This document shows, piece after piece, positions 15,878-24,435 of a stretch of DNA of 42,421 nucleotides. This stretch comes from Microbacterium yannicii PS01 (GTDB taxonomy: Bacteria; Actinomycetota; Actinomycetes; Actinomycetales; Microbacteriaceae), in NCBI RefSeq assembly GCF_000304335.1, contig NZ_CAJF01000032.1, positions 1-42,421 of the forward strand, in the 5' to 3' direction. The notes below the pieces were generated by a model. It did no database searches. It was not told the DNA's origin and saw only the letters and a list, made by a program, of their open reading frames with translations. Numbering within the stretch: the stretch's first letter is position 1; each line of letters starts with the position of its first letter. The position numbers and the translations under genes were made by a program.

Positions 15878-18800
15878 ATGAACGACGTGGACCCGCGCCT
15901 CGCCGAGCAGGCGGTCGCGCTGGCGCAGCGGTGGACCACCGAGAGCGCCGAGGTCGAGGTCGACCCCGCCGCCGAGCGACTGGCCGGGGTCCTCAAAGAT
16001 CCGAACGGGCTGCCTTTCACGATCGGGTTCGTCGATGGCGTGATGCGTCCCGAGAGCCTTGCGGCCGCGGCATCCAATCTCCACCGCGTCGCGCCGCTCG
16101 TGCCCGACTTCCTGCCGTGGTACCTGCGGGGTGCGGTCCGCGTGGGCGGCAGTGTCGCGCCGGTGCTGCCGGCGCCGGTCGTGCCGATCGCGCGGCGGGT
16201 GCTGCGCGAGATGGTCGGTCACCTCGTCGTCGATGCGCGCCCCGAGAAGCTCGGCCCCGCGATCGCGGCGCTGCGCGAGAAAGGGGCGCGACTCAATCTC
16301 AACCTCCTCGGTGAGGCGGTGCTCGGCGAGCAGGAGGCGCTGCGCCGCCTCGAGGGGATCCACGACCTGATCCGGCGACCGGACGTCGACTACGTATCGG
16401 TCAAGGTCTCGGCGATCGCGAGCCACATCTCGATGTGGGCCTTCGACGAGGTGGTCGACAAGGTCGTCGAGCGGCTGATGCCGCTGTACCTCAGCGCCGC
16501 CGGCTCGCAGACGTTCATCAACCTCGACATGGAGGAGTACCGCGACCTCGACCTGACGATCGCGGTGTTCACCCGCATCCTCGAAGATCCCCGCCTGCGC
16601 GGACTCGAGGCGGGCATCGTGCTGCAGGCCTACCTTCCGGACGCGCTGCCGGCTCTGCAGGAGCTGACGGCCTGGGCGCAGGCACGCGTCGCGGCGGGGG
16701 GAGCGCGCATCAAGGTGCGGCTGGTCAAGGGCGCGAACTTCGCGATGGAGCGGGTCGATGCCGTCATGCACGGCTGGTCGCCGGCGACCTACGACGCGAA
16801 GGTCGACTCCGACGCGAACTATGTGCGCTGCCTGGACTTCGCCCTGCGCCCCGAGCACACCGCGGCCGTGCGCATCGGCGTCGCCGGGCACAACCTGTTC
16901 GACATCGCGTATGCGTGGCTGCTCGCCGCGCAGACCGGCGTGCGCCCCGAAACTTCGACAGGCTCTGCGCAAGCGACATCCGCCGTCGCCGGCGCGTCGC
17001 CGGATGTCGAGTTCGAGATGCTGCTCGGCATGGCGCAGGGACAGGTCGACGCCGTCTCGCGCGAGGTCGGGCACGTGCTGCTCTACGTGCCCGTGGTGCG
17101 TCCCGACGAGTTCGATGTCGCCATCAGCTACCTCGTGCGACGCCTGGAAGAGAACGCCTCGAGCGAGAACTTCCTCTCCGCGGCGTTCGACCTCGCCGAC
17201 GACCCCGCGATGTTCGCGCGCGAGCGCGACCGGTTCCTCGCCTCGCTCGAGCGCGCAGCCGACGCGTCCCTGCCGATCGGCCCGCGTCGCGCGCAGGACC
17301 GCAGTGACGCGCCAGCCGACTCCCCGCGGGCGCGGGCGCGACTGCTGCGTCCGGCCGCGGGCGAAGACGAAGCCGGACTCACGCAGGCCGTGATCGGCAT
17401 CGCCCGCTCCGCGGCGTCGCCGATGGGAGCACCGGGCGACACGGCGCCCATCGCCCCTTGGGCCGAGGAGCAGACGTTCGCCGGCGAGGCCTTCGTCGAG
17501 ACCGCGGTGTTCTCGCCGCGTGAGAACGCGGGCGCCTTCGCCGGCGCTCCGGGCTTCCGCAACGCGCCCGACACCGATCCGGCGCTCCCGGCCAATCGCG
17601 AGTGGGCGCGCGACATCCTCGCGCGCATCGAGACCTCGCGCGCCGGCGATGCGACGATCGCGGCCGCGCGGATCGCGGACGAGGCGGCGCTGCAGAGCGT
17701 CGTGGCGCGGGTGACGGATGCCGCGGTCGGCTGGGGTTCGCAGCCCGCAGCCGATCGGGCCGCCGTGCTGACCGAGGCCGCCCGTGCTCTCGAAGCCCGT
17801 CGCGGCGAGCTGATCGAGGTCGCCGCCTCGGAGACCGGCAAGGTGTTCGCCGAGGCCGACGTCGAGGTGAGCGAGGCCGTGGACTTCGCCAACTACTACG
17901 CCGCCACCGCGCGCGAGCTGGACCGCGTCAGCGGTGCCGTCTTCGAGCCCGACCGGCTGACGGTGGTGACGCCGCCGTGGAACTTTCCGATCGCGATCCC
18001 CGCGGGCGGCGTCCTGGCCGCGCTCGCCGCCGGCTCGGGCGTGATCTTCAAGCCCGCTCCGCAGGCGCGGCGCTGCGCAGCGGTGGTCGCCGAGGCGCTG
18101 TGGGAGGCCGGTGTGCCCCGCGACGTCCTCGCTCTCGTCGACATCGACGAGGGCGGACTGGGGGAGGCCCTCATCTCGCACCCGGCCGTGTCTCGCGTGA
18201 TCCTGACCGGGTCGTGGGAGACTGCGGCGCTGTTCCGGTCGTGGCGGCCCGAGCTGCCGCTGCTGGCCGAGACCAGCGGCAAGAACGCGATGATCGTCAT
18301 GCCCTCCGCCGACCTCGACCTCGCGGCATCCGATCTCGTCAAGAGCGCCTTCGGGCACGCCGGCCAGAAGTGCTCGGCCGCTTCGCTCGCGATCCTCGTC
18401 GGTCCGGTCGGTCACTCCCGCCGCTTCGCGCGACAGCTCGTCGATGCCGCCACATCGCTGCGCGTCGGACCACCGACCGATCCGCTGGCAGAGGTCGGGC
18501 CGGTCATCGAGCCGCCCCAGGGCAAGCTCGAGTGGGCGCTCACGACGCTCGACGCGGGGGAGCGGTGGCTGGTGGATCCTCGCCCGCTGGACGCGGATCC
18601 CGAGCTGAGCGGACGGATGTGGAGCCCCGGCATCCGCACCGGCGTGCAGCCGGGCTCGCGCTTCCACCGCGAGGAGTTCTTCGGACCCGTGCTGGGCGTC
18701 ATGCACGCCTCATCGCTGGCGCAGGCGATCGAGCTGCAGAACGCCGTCGCATACGGACTGACGGCCGGGCTCTACACGCAGAACCCCGACGACCTCGCCC

Positions 18801-19702
18801 TCTGGCTCGATCGCGTCGAGGCGGGCAACCTGTACGTGAACCGGGGCATCACCGGCGCCATCGTCCAGCGGCAGCCCTTCGGCGGCTGGAAGCGCTCCTC
18901 GGTCGGACCCGGCACCAAAGCGGGCGGCCCCAACTACCTCGTCGGCCTCGGCCGCTGGCGCGCGACCACCGGCGGGGCGCCGTCGGCGACGCTGCACCTG
19001 CGGGGCCTCGACTCCCGCATCACCTCGATCATCGAAGCGGCCCAGCCCTCGTTGAGCTACGAGGCGTTCGAGTGGCTGCGACGCGGTGCCCTGTCGGACG
19101 CGATCTGGTGGGACCGGGAGTTCGGCCAGGTCAAGGACGTGTCGGGCCTCGGCATCGAGCGGAACCTGTTCCGCTACCGGCCCGTCGCCGCCGTGGCGCT
19201 GCGGGCCACGGCCGACGCGACCTGGCAGTCGGTACTGCGCGCCGCGATCGCCGGGGTCCGCTCCGGAACAGCGCTCACCCTCAGCGCTCCCGTCGGGCTT
19301 CCGGCCGCCGTGCGCCGCGCTCTCAGCGACCAGCACGTCACAGTGTTCGTCGAGAGTGACGAGCAGTGGCTCGAGCGCATCACGCAGCCCTCGTCCCCGG
19401 ATTCAGGGCGCGATGCCTCTGCCGGGGCGCACCAATCGCGCCCCGACCGACCGAACGCGCCGCACGCGCATGAGGTGGTCCGACCGACGCGCGTGCGCCT
19501 CATCGGGCCGGCCGCGTCGGTCGCCGCGCTGCATCACGCGGTCGCATCGGCAGTGTCGGGAGACCCCGACCTCGCGGTCTACGACAACGACGTGACGACG
19601 GCGGGCCGACTCGAGCTGCTGCCGTTCCTGCGCGAGCAGTCGGTCACGATCACCGCCCACCGTTTCGGCAACCCGGACCCCTGGTCGGAGTCGGTGATCT
19701 GA
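15878..19702 (+). CDS. putA: bifunctional proline dehydrogenase / P5C dehydrogenase
   Basis: The 1274-residue enzyme oxidises proline to P5C with FAD, then oxidises glutamate semialdehyde to glutamate with NAD. The proline dehydrogenase barrel (about residues 110-450) shows VKVSAIASH, INLDMEEYRDLDLT and RLVKGANF; the aldehyde dehydrogenase part shows PPWNFPIAIP, Glu798 in AETSGKN, catalytic Cys832 in GQKCSAAS and PFGGWKRSS. There is no N-terminal ribbon-helix-helix, so it should not repress itself. The last 270 residues form an aldehyde-dehydrogenase-like C-terminal extension with a disordered insert. A 17-residue insert at about 358-374 is partly encoded by a repeat sequence. ATG 15878 follows TGGAG by five bases; GTG 15788 or ATG 15797/15863 are alternatives. 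Confidence 0.92.
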   Translation: MNDVDPRLAEQAVALAQRWTTESAEVEVDPAAERLAGVLKDPNGLPFTIGFVDGVMRPESLAAAASNLHRVAPLVPDFLPWYLRGAVRVGGSVAPVLPAPVVPIARRVLREMVGHLVVDARPEKLGPAIAALREKGARLNLNLLGEAVLGEQEALRRLEGIHDLIRRPDVDYVSVKVSAIASHISMWAFDEVVDKVVERLMPLYLSAAGSQTFINLDMEEYRDLDLTIAVFTRILEDPRLRGLEAGIVLQAYLPDALPALQELTAWAQARVAAGGARIKVRLVKGANFAMERVDAVMHGWSPATYDAKVDSDANYVRCLDFALRPEHTAAVRIGVAGHNLFDIAYAWLLAAQTGVRPETSTGSAQATSAVAGASPDVEFEMLLGMAQGQVDAVSREVGHVLLYVPVVRPDEFDVAISYLVRRLEENASSENFLSAAFDLADDPAMFARERDRFLASLERAADASLPIGPRRAQDRSDAPADSPRARARLLRPAAGEDEAGLTQAVIGIARSAASPMGAPGDTAPIAPWAEEQTFAGEAFVETAVFSPRENAGAFAGAPGFRNAPDTDPALPANREWARDILARIETSRAGDATIAAARIADEAALQSVVARVTDAAVGWGSQPAADRAAVLTEAARALEARRGELIEVAASETGKVFAEADVEVSEAVDFANYYAATARELDRVSGAVFEPDRLTVVTPPWNFPIAIPAGGVLAALAAGSGVIFKPAPQARRCAAVVAEALWEAGVPRDVLALVDIDEGGLGEALISHPAVSRVILTGSWETAALFRSWRPELPLLAETSGKNAMIVMPSADLDLAASDLVKSAFGHAGQKCSAASLAILVGPVGHSRRFARQLVDAATSLRVGPPTDPLAEVGPVIEPPQGKLEWALTTLDAGERWLVDPRPLDADPELSGRMWSPGIRTGVQPGSRFHREEFFGPVLGVMHASSLAQAIELQNAVAYGLTAGLYTQNPDDLALWLDRVEAGNLYVNRGITGAIVQRQPFGGWKRSSVGPGTKAGGPNYLVGLGRWRATTGGAPSATLHLRGLDSRITSIIEAAQPSLSYEAFEWLRRGALSDAIWWDREFGQVKDVSGLGIERNLFRYRPVAAVALRATADATWQSVLRAAIAGVRSGTALTLSAPVGLPAAVRRALSDQHVTVFVESDEQWLERITQPSSPDSGRDASAGAHQSRPDRPNAPHAHEVVRPTRVRLIGPAASVAALHHAVASAVSGDPDLAVYDNDVTTAGRLELLPFLREQSVTITAHRFGNPDPWSESVI
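16955..16969 (+). repeat. REP-like half element inside putA
   Basis: TCGACAGGCTCTGCG, in frame, encodes STGSA within a segment that interrupts the usual proline dehydrogenase sequence between AGHNLFDIAYA and VEFEMLLGMA. Confidence 0.5.
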
Positions 19703-19712
19703 CGCGCCCGTT

Positions 19713-19735
19713 GGACCGAGCGTCGAGCTCAGTCC
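19713..19735. terminator. hairpin between convergent putA and lacI genes
   Basis: GGACCGAGC and GCTCAGTCC can pair with one mismatch around a five-base loop. It overlaps the stop codon of the lacI-type gene and lies ten bases past the putA stop. Confidence 0.4.
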
Positions 19736-20769
19736 GCCTCGGTGCCGGGGAATCCGGTCGACTCTCGCTGCACGATCCGGAACGCCGGCTTGAACGTCTC
19801 GGGCGGGCGTCGCTCGCCCTTCTCGACGATGCGCTCGATGAGCCGGTCGACGGCGATCGCGGCGATGTCGGCGCGACCGGTGTCGACCGTCGACATCGAC
19901 GGAACCGAGTACTTGCTCTCGTCGATGTTGTCGAATCCGATCACAGCGACGTCATCGGGCACGCGCAGCCCCTCTTCGCGGAGGGCGCGCAGCACGCCGA
20001 GGCCGAGTGCGTCGTTGAGGGCGAAGACCGCATCGAAGTCGACGCCCTGCTCGACGAGGTGATGCGTCGCTTCGGCGCCTCCTGCCCGGCTCCACCGGTT
20101 CATCTCCGTGGCGCGGACGAGATCCGGGTCGAGGTCGATGCCGGCCGCATCGAGCGCCCGGAGGTACCCCTTCAAGCGGAGGTTCGCCGAGCTCGCCTCA
20201 TCGCCGCCATCGAGGTCGGCCCCGATGAGCGCGATCCGTCGTCGCCCGATCGCCACCAGGTGCTCGACGGCCGCCTGCGCGGACGACGTGTTGTGCATCG
20301 TGACGTGATCGGTCGGTCCGCCGAAGATGCGCTCACCGAGAAGGACGAGAGGTCCGTCGCCGTCGAGTGCCGCGGCGTCATCCTGACCGAGGCTGACGGG
20401 GCTGAAGAGCAGGCCGTCGAGGAAGCGGGGCCGGTTGCCCGTCACGGCGCGCAGTTCGGCGTCGCGATCGCCGCTCGTCTGCTCCACCATGACGCCCAGT
20501 CCGCGCTTCTCCGCCGCCCGGATCACCTCGTCGGCGAGCTCGGCGAAATAGTTCTCGCGAAGCGAGGGAACGGCCAGCCCGATCACTCCCGTCCGTCCGG
20601 AGCGGAGTCCTCGAGCCGAGAGGTTGGGGCGGTAGTCGAGCTGCTCGATCGCCTCGATCACGCGGTCACGGGTGCCCGGCCGCACGTGGGGATAGTCGTT
20701 GATGACGTTCGACACCGTCTTGATCGAGACGCCGGCCACCCGAGCGACGTCATGCATCGTCGGCCCCAT
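19729..20769 (-). CDS. LacI-family regulator of the arabinose locus
   Basis: The 346-residue protein has the LacI helix-turn-helix at residues 5-27 (MHDVARVAGVSIKTVSNVIN), a hinge with YRPNLSARGLRSGRTG, and a periplasmic-binding-type sugar domain (DGLLFSPVS, ALNDALGLG, VIGFDNIDES). It is divergent from the sugar importer, whose promoter carries three TACAACGTTG-type palindromes with the C-G centre typical of LacI operators, so it is the prime candidate repressor. ATG 20769 follows GGAAGG by about ten bases; TAGAGT at 20802-20807 is a likely -10 box. ATG 20757 is possible. Confidence 0.9.
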   Translation of the reverse strand: MGPTMHDVARVAGVSIKTVSNVINDYPHVRPGTRDRVIEAIEQLDYRPNLSARGLRSGRTGVIGLAVPSLRENYFAELADEVIRAAEKRGLGVMVEQTSGDRDAELRAVTGNRPRFLDGLLFSPVSLGQDDAAALDGDGPLVLLGERIFGGPTDHVTMHNTSSAQAAVEHLVAIGRRRIALIGADLDGGDEASSANLRLKGYLRALDAAGIDLDPDLVRATEMNRWSRAGGAEATHHLVEQGVDFDAVFALNDALGLGVLRALREEGLRVPDDVAVIGFDNIDESKYSVPSMSTVDTGRADIAAIAVDRLIERIVEKGERRPPETFKPAFRIVQRESTGFPGTEAD

Positions 20770-20871
20770 CCGCGCCCAGCCCTTCCGTGTGCGATCACTG
20801 CACTCTACTGCGTCCTCGTGCGGCCGATCCTCGCAGGCGCAGCACCGGTGGGGCGAGGGCGGAGAGCCGGT

Positions 20872-20885
20872 GTGCAACGTTGTGC
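20872..20885. promoter_or_regulatory. LacI-type operator O1 (imperfect)
   Basis: GTGCAACGTTGTGC is centred on C-G and shares the GCAACGTTG core with the operators at 20984 and 20997. It lies about 110 bases upstream of the main operators, allowing looping. Confidence 0.5.
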
Positions 20886-20952
20886 TCGCCGCGCGAAGAC
20901 AGCCGGCGGCTTGCGGAGTTTCGACGCGTCCGCAGAAATTCTCGAAGCGACC

Positions 20953-20981
20953 TTGACAGTCCTCAGCGGCGGTGCAACAGT
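20953..20981 (+). promoter_or_regulatory. promoter of sugar importer operon
   Basis: TTGACA (20953-20958), a 17-base spacer, and AACAGT (20976-20981) preceded by TGC, giving an extended -10. Operators follow immediately downstream. Confidence 0.6.
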
Positions 20982-20983
20982 GT

Positions 20984-21010
20984 CTACAACGTTGCTCTAC
21001 AACGTTGTAG
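20984..21010. promoter_or_regulatory. tandem LacI-type operators O2 and O3
   Basis: CTACAACGTTGCTC (20984-20997) and the perfect 14-base palindrome CTACAACGTTGTAG (20997-21010) have centres 13 bases apart and cover the expected transcription start, so binding should block initiation. Confidence 0.8.
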
Positions 21011-21102
21011 ACCAGCCCCGCACGGAGCGCCCACACGCGCCCGAGCTCTGGGGTGCGGTCGTGCACCGACGAAGAAGTCAGCAATACCGAAAGGAAACTC
21101 CA

Positions 21103-22461
21103 GTGAAGACGAAGCCAGTCCTTGCTGCGGTCACAGCGCTCGCCCTGGCCGGAGCCCTGTCCGCATGCACCGCCGGAGGCGGCGGCGATAACGGCGGCGG
21201 CGGCAACGACGACGCGAACTGCACGAACACGATTCCCAAGGAGGATCTGCCTGTCGTCACCATGTGGGCCTGGTACCCCAACATGGAGCTCGTCGTCGAC
21301 AACTTCAACGAGGAGAACGACGAGGTGCAGGTCTGCTGGACGAACGCCGGCGCGGGCGGCGACGCCTACGACAAGTTCCAGACCGCGATCTCAGCGGGCA
21401 GCGGCGCTCCGGACGTCATGATGGTCGAGGCAGACCGCATCGCGACATTCCAGGCGCAGGATGCCCTCGTCGACCTCAGGGACCTCGGCTACGAGGACGT
21501 CGCAGACAGCTTCAGCGACGGCGCCTGGAAGGACGTCTCGGTAGGTGACGGCATCTACGGTGCACCGGTCGACGGCGGCCCCATGGGCATGATCTACCGC
21601 ACCGACATCTTCGAGCAGTACGGCATCACCCCGCCGACGACGTGGGCCGAGTTCGAGACGGCCGCGCAGACGGTGAAGGATGCCGGAGGCCCCGTCTTCG
21701 CGAGTTTCGCTGCGAACCAGCCGGCCGAGGTCACGGCGCTGATGTACCAGAACGGCGCGGAGCCGTTCACGTACGACCCCGCGGACGAGGGCGCGATCGG
21801 GATCGACCTGAACAGCGACGAGATCAAGGAAGTCCTCGACTACTGGAGCGGTCTCGTCGAGAAGGGCCTGGTCGGCACCGAGGACCAGTTCACGCCCGAG
21901 TACATCGCGGGCGTCATCAACGGCGACTACGCCACCTACCTCTCGGCCGCCTGGGCTCCGGGCTACCTGCAGGGATCCGGCGTGGGCGAGGGTGCGGACG
22001 CCGGCGTGTGGGCGAGCGCTCCGATGCCGCAGTGGGATGCGAACAGCCCGATCGCGATCAACTGGGGTGGCTCGGCTTTCTCGGTGTCGAGCCAGGCGAA
22101 CGATCCCGAGCTGGCGGCTCAGGTGGCCTTCGGCGTCTACGCGGACCAGGCATCGCTGGACGACGGCTGGCAGAACCAGATCATCTTCCCGCTGAACGTC
22201 GAGGTGCTCGAGTCGGAGGAGTTCCTCAACTACGAGGTTCCGTTCTTCGACGGCCAGCAGGCCAACAAAGAGGTGTACGTGCCGGCGGCCAATGCCTACG
22301 AGGGCATGACCTACACGCCGATCGGCCAGTACTACTACTCGCAGCTCACGGAGCAGATCGCCCGCATCAACGACGGCTCGGCAACGGGCTCTGAGGCTGC
22401 GGACGCACTGCAGGAGGCGGTCGTGGCCTACGCAGAGGAGCAGGGGTTCACCGTCCAGTGA
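21103..22461 (+). CDS. ABC sugar transporter substrate-binding lipoprotein
   Basis: The 452-residue lipoprotein has a signal peptide ending in the lipobox LSAC, so Cys22 is the lipidated residue, followed by a Gly/Asn/Asp-rich linker and a family-1 solute-binding domain (VVTMWAWYPNMELVVDNFNEE, SGAPDVMMVEADR, APVDGGPMGMIYR). It captures an extracellular sugar for the two permeases encoded next. GTG 21103 is chosen: AAGGA lies seven bases before it. The gene is first in the operon with GH51 arabinofuranosidase, which suggests arabinose or arabino-oligosaccharides as ligand. No ATPase gene is in the operon; the importer probably uses a shared MsiK-type ATPase, as is usual for actinobacterial sugar importers. 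Confidence 0.93.
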   Translation: MKTKPVLAAVTALALAGALSACTAGGGGDNGGGGNDDANCTNTIPKEDLPVVTMWAWYPNMELVVDNFNEENDEVQVCWTNAGAGGDAYDKFQTAISAGSGAPDVMMVEADRIATFQAQDALVDLRDLGYEDVADSFSDGAWKDVSVGDGIYGAPVDGGPMGMIYRTDIFEQYGITPPTTWAEFETAAQTVKDAGGPVFASFAANQPAEVTALMYQNGAEPFTYDPADEGAIGIDLNSDEIKEVLDYWSGLVEKGLVGTEDQFTPEYIAGVINGDYATYLSAAWAPGYLQGSGVGEGADAGVWASAPMPQWDANSPIAINWGGSAFSVSSQANDPELAAQVAFGVYADQASLDDGWQNQIIFPLNVEVLESEEFLNYEVPFFDGQQANKEVYVPAANAYEGMTYTPIGQYYYSQLTEQIARINDGSATGSEAADALQEAVVAYAEEQGFTVQ

Positions 22462-22470
22462 CATGACGCG

Positions 22471-22504
22471 GAGGGCCGGTTCGTGCTCGTGCGGACCGGC
22501 CCTC
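22471..22504. terminator. intercistronic hairpin after the binding-protein gene
   Basis: GAGGGCCGGT (22471-22480) and ACCGGCCCTC (22495-22504) form a perfect ten-base stem with a 14-base loop between the binding-protein and first permease genes. It probably causes partial termination or protects upstream mRNA. Confidence 0.65.
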
Positions 22505-22532
22505 GGTCATCCCTTACATACCCGGAGAAATC

Positions 22533-23459
22533 ATGACAGCGACAATCGCACCTCCCGCGAAGACGAAGGTTCGCAGATCGACCGCGGCGCGACAGAACCT
22601 CTTCGGATGGCTCTTCGTCGGACCGTTCGGAATCATCTTCCTGGCCCTTCTGGTCCTGCCGATCGGCTATGCGTTCTACTTGAGCCTGTTCCAGAAGTCG
22701 CTGATCGGCGGCACGAGGTTCGTGCTCTTCGGCAACTACGCCAAGGCCTTCACCGACCCGTCGTTCCTCGACGGCGTCTGGTTCGTCATCAGATTCTCGC
22801 TGGTGCTCATCCCGCTGCAGATGGCCGTCTCGCTCGCGATCGCGCTGATGCTCGACATCGTGGTCACCAGGTTCGCCCGCTTCTCACGTCTCATGATCTT
22901 CCTGCCGTACGCGATCCCGACCGTGATCGGCGCCCTGATGTGGGGGTTCCTCTACAGCGACAACTTCGGCCCGCTGGCCGAGGTCTTCGAAAGCGTGGGT
23001 AGACAGGCGCCTGACTTTCTGAGCACCGGTCTCATCTTCTACGGCCTGCTCAACATCGTCACGTGGCAGTGGGCCGGCTACTACATGATCGTCATCTACG
23101 CGGCGCTGCAGGGGATCGATCCCACGCTCTACGAGGCAGCCCGCATCGACGGCGCATCCCAGTGGCAGATCATCCTGCGGATCAAGATCCCGCTGGTCGC
23201 CCCGGCGCTGCTGCTGATCCTCGTGTTCGCTCTCATCGGCACCCTGCAGTTCTTCAATGAGCCGCAGATCCTGCAGCAGCTGGCCGCCGGAGCCATTCCC
23301 AACGACTTCACGCCGAACATGTACGCGTATCAGCAGGCATTCTCGCTGGCCAATTACAACTACGGTGCGGCGATCTCGTTCGCCCTGGGCGCAGTCGTCT
23401 TCGTCTGCGTCTACATCTTCCTGTTCGCCACCCGCAAGCGAGGGAGCGTCCTCTCATGA
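22533..23459 (+). CDS. ABC sugar transporter permease, MalF type
   Basis: This 308-residue inner-membrane protein has six hydrophobic segments and the cytoplasmic EAA loop YEAARIDGASQWQIILRIKIPLV near residues 203-225, which docks the ATPase. With the next gene it forms the channel of a CUT1-type sugar importer. The start ATG 22533 follows GGAGAA with a short spacer (CCGGAGAAATC). The 3' end overlaps the second permease by four bases (ATGA). Confidence 0.94.
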   Translation: MTATIAPPAKTKVRRSTAARQNLFGWLFVGPFGIIFLALLVLPIGYAFYLSLFQKSLIGGTRFVLFGNYAKAFTDPSFLDGVWFVIRFSLVLIPLQMAVSLAIALMLDIVVTRFARFSRLMIFLPYAIPTVIGALMWGFLYSDNFGPLAEVFESVGRQAPDFLSTGLIFYGLLNIVTWQWAGYYMIVIYAALQGIDPTLYEAARIDGASQWQIILRIKIPLVAPALLLILVFALIGTLQFFNEPQILQQLAAGAIPNDFTPNMYAYQQAFSLANYNYGAAISFALGAVVFVCVYIFLFATRKRGSVLS

Positions 23460-24382
23460 CCGTCACACCCGTCGAGGTCACGGGCATCCCCTCCGCGCCC
23501 GACGATGCCTCCAAGCAGAAGCGGCCACCCCGCGCTCGCGGCCGCATCCCGCTGAACATCGTGCTCGCGCTGCTGTTGATCTACTTCCTGATCCCGTTCT
23601 GGTGGCTCATCGTCAACAGCTCCAAGAGCGCGGCCGGACTGTTCGGGGGCGACAGCTCGCTCTGGTTCGCCGACGACATCGACTACATCGGCAATCTGAT
23701 CGACCTGTTCACGTACAGCGGGGGGATCTACGCTCGATGGCTGGCGAACTCCGCCCTCTACGCGATCGCCGGAGGCGTCGGCGCCACCGTGCTGGCGGTG
23801 CTGGCCGGCTACGGCTTCGCGAAGTACCGCTTCTTCGGCCGCCGTGCCTCGTTCGCGATCCTGCTGGGCGCGGTGATGGTGCCGACGACTGCTCTCGTGA
23901 TCCCGACCTTCGTCCTGTTCGCTCAGGCCGGCCTGACCAACACGATCTGGGCGGTGATCCTCCCGACGCTGCTCAACCCGTTCGGCGTGTACCTGATGAA
24001 CGTGTACGCCCGCGACGCGGTGCCCGACGAGCTGCTCGACGCCGCACGCGTGGACGGCGCGGGGGAATTCAGGACCTTCCTGCAGGTCGCCCTTCCGCTT
24101 CTGCGACCCGCCATCGTGACCGTTCTGCTGTTGTCGGTCGTGGCGTCGTGGAACAACTACTTCCTGCCGCTCGTCATGCTGTCGGACAACCGGCTGTTCC
24201 CCGTGACGGTCGGGATCGGCCTCTGGAATTCGACTGCGGCGACCTACGGCGCCGCCGGCGGTCAGACCCTCTGGAGCATCATCATCCTCGGCTCGCTCGT
24301 CTCGGTGATTCCGCTCATCATCGCCTTCCTCGGGCTGCAGAAGTACTGGCAGGGAGGGCTGTCCATCGGAAGCCTCAAGTGA
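23456..24382 (+). CDS. ABC sugar transporter permease, MalG type
   Basis: The 308-residue second permease has six membrane segments and the EAA loop LLDAARVDGAGEFRTFLQVALPLL near residues 195-218, plus the C-terminal LGLQKYWQGGLSIGSLK common in MalG-type proteins. The ATG overlaps the stop of the first permease. A Pro/Arg-rich cytoplasmic N-terminus precedes the first span. Fifty-three bases, without a hairpin, separate it from the arabinofuranosidase gene. Confidence 0.94.
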   Translation: MTVTPVEVTGIPSAPDDASKQKRPPRARGRIPLNIVLALLLIYFLIPFWWLIVNSSKSAAGLFGGDSSLWFADDIDYIGNLIDLFTYSGGIYARWLANSALYAIAGGVGATVLAVLAGYGFAKYRFFGRRASFAILLGAVMVPTTALVIPTFVLFAQAGLTNTIWAVILPTLLNPFGVYLMNVYARDAVPDELLDAARVDGAGEFRTFLQVALPLLRPAIVTVLLLSVVASWNNYFLPLVMLSDNRLFPVTVGIGLWNSTAATYGAAGGQTLWSIIILGSLVSVIPLIIAFLGLQKYWQGGLSIGSLK

Positions 24383-24435
24383 TCCTCGCCTGACCCAGAA
24401 CCCCTTTCCCCTTCCCCGCTTCCTGGAAGAGCAGA

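Noticed and set aside
15764..18706. Very long open frame antisense to putA
   Set aside because: It is a by-product of high GC codon use: rich in Arg, Gly and His, with no domain, opposite a gene with full catalytic motifs. The same holds for the long frames antisense to the esterase (27117-29981) and to the GH3 gene (40663-42309).
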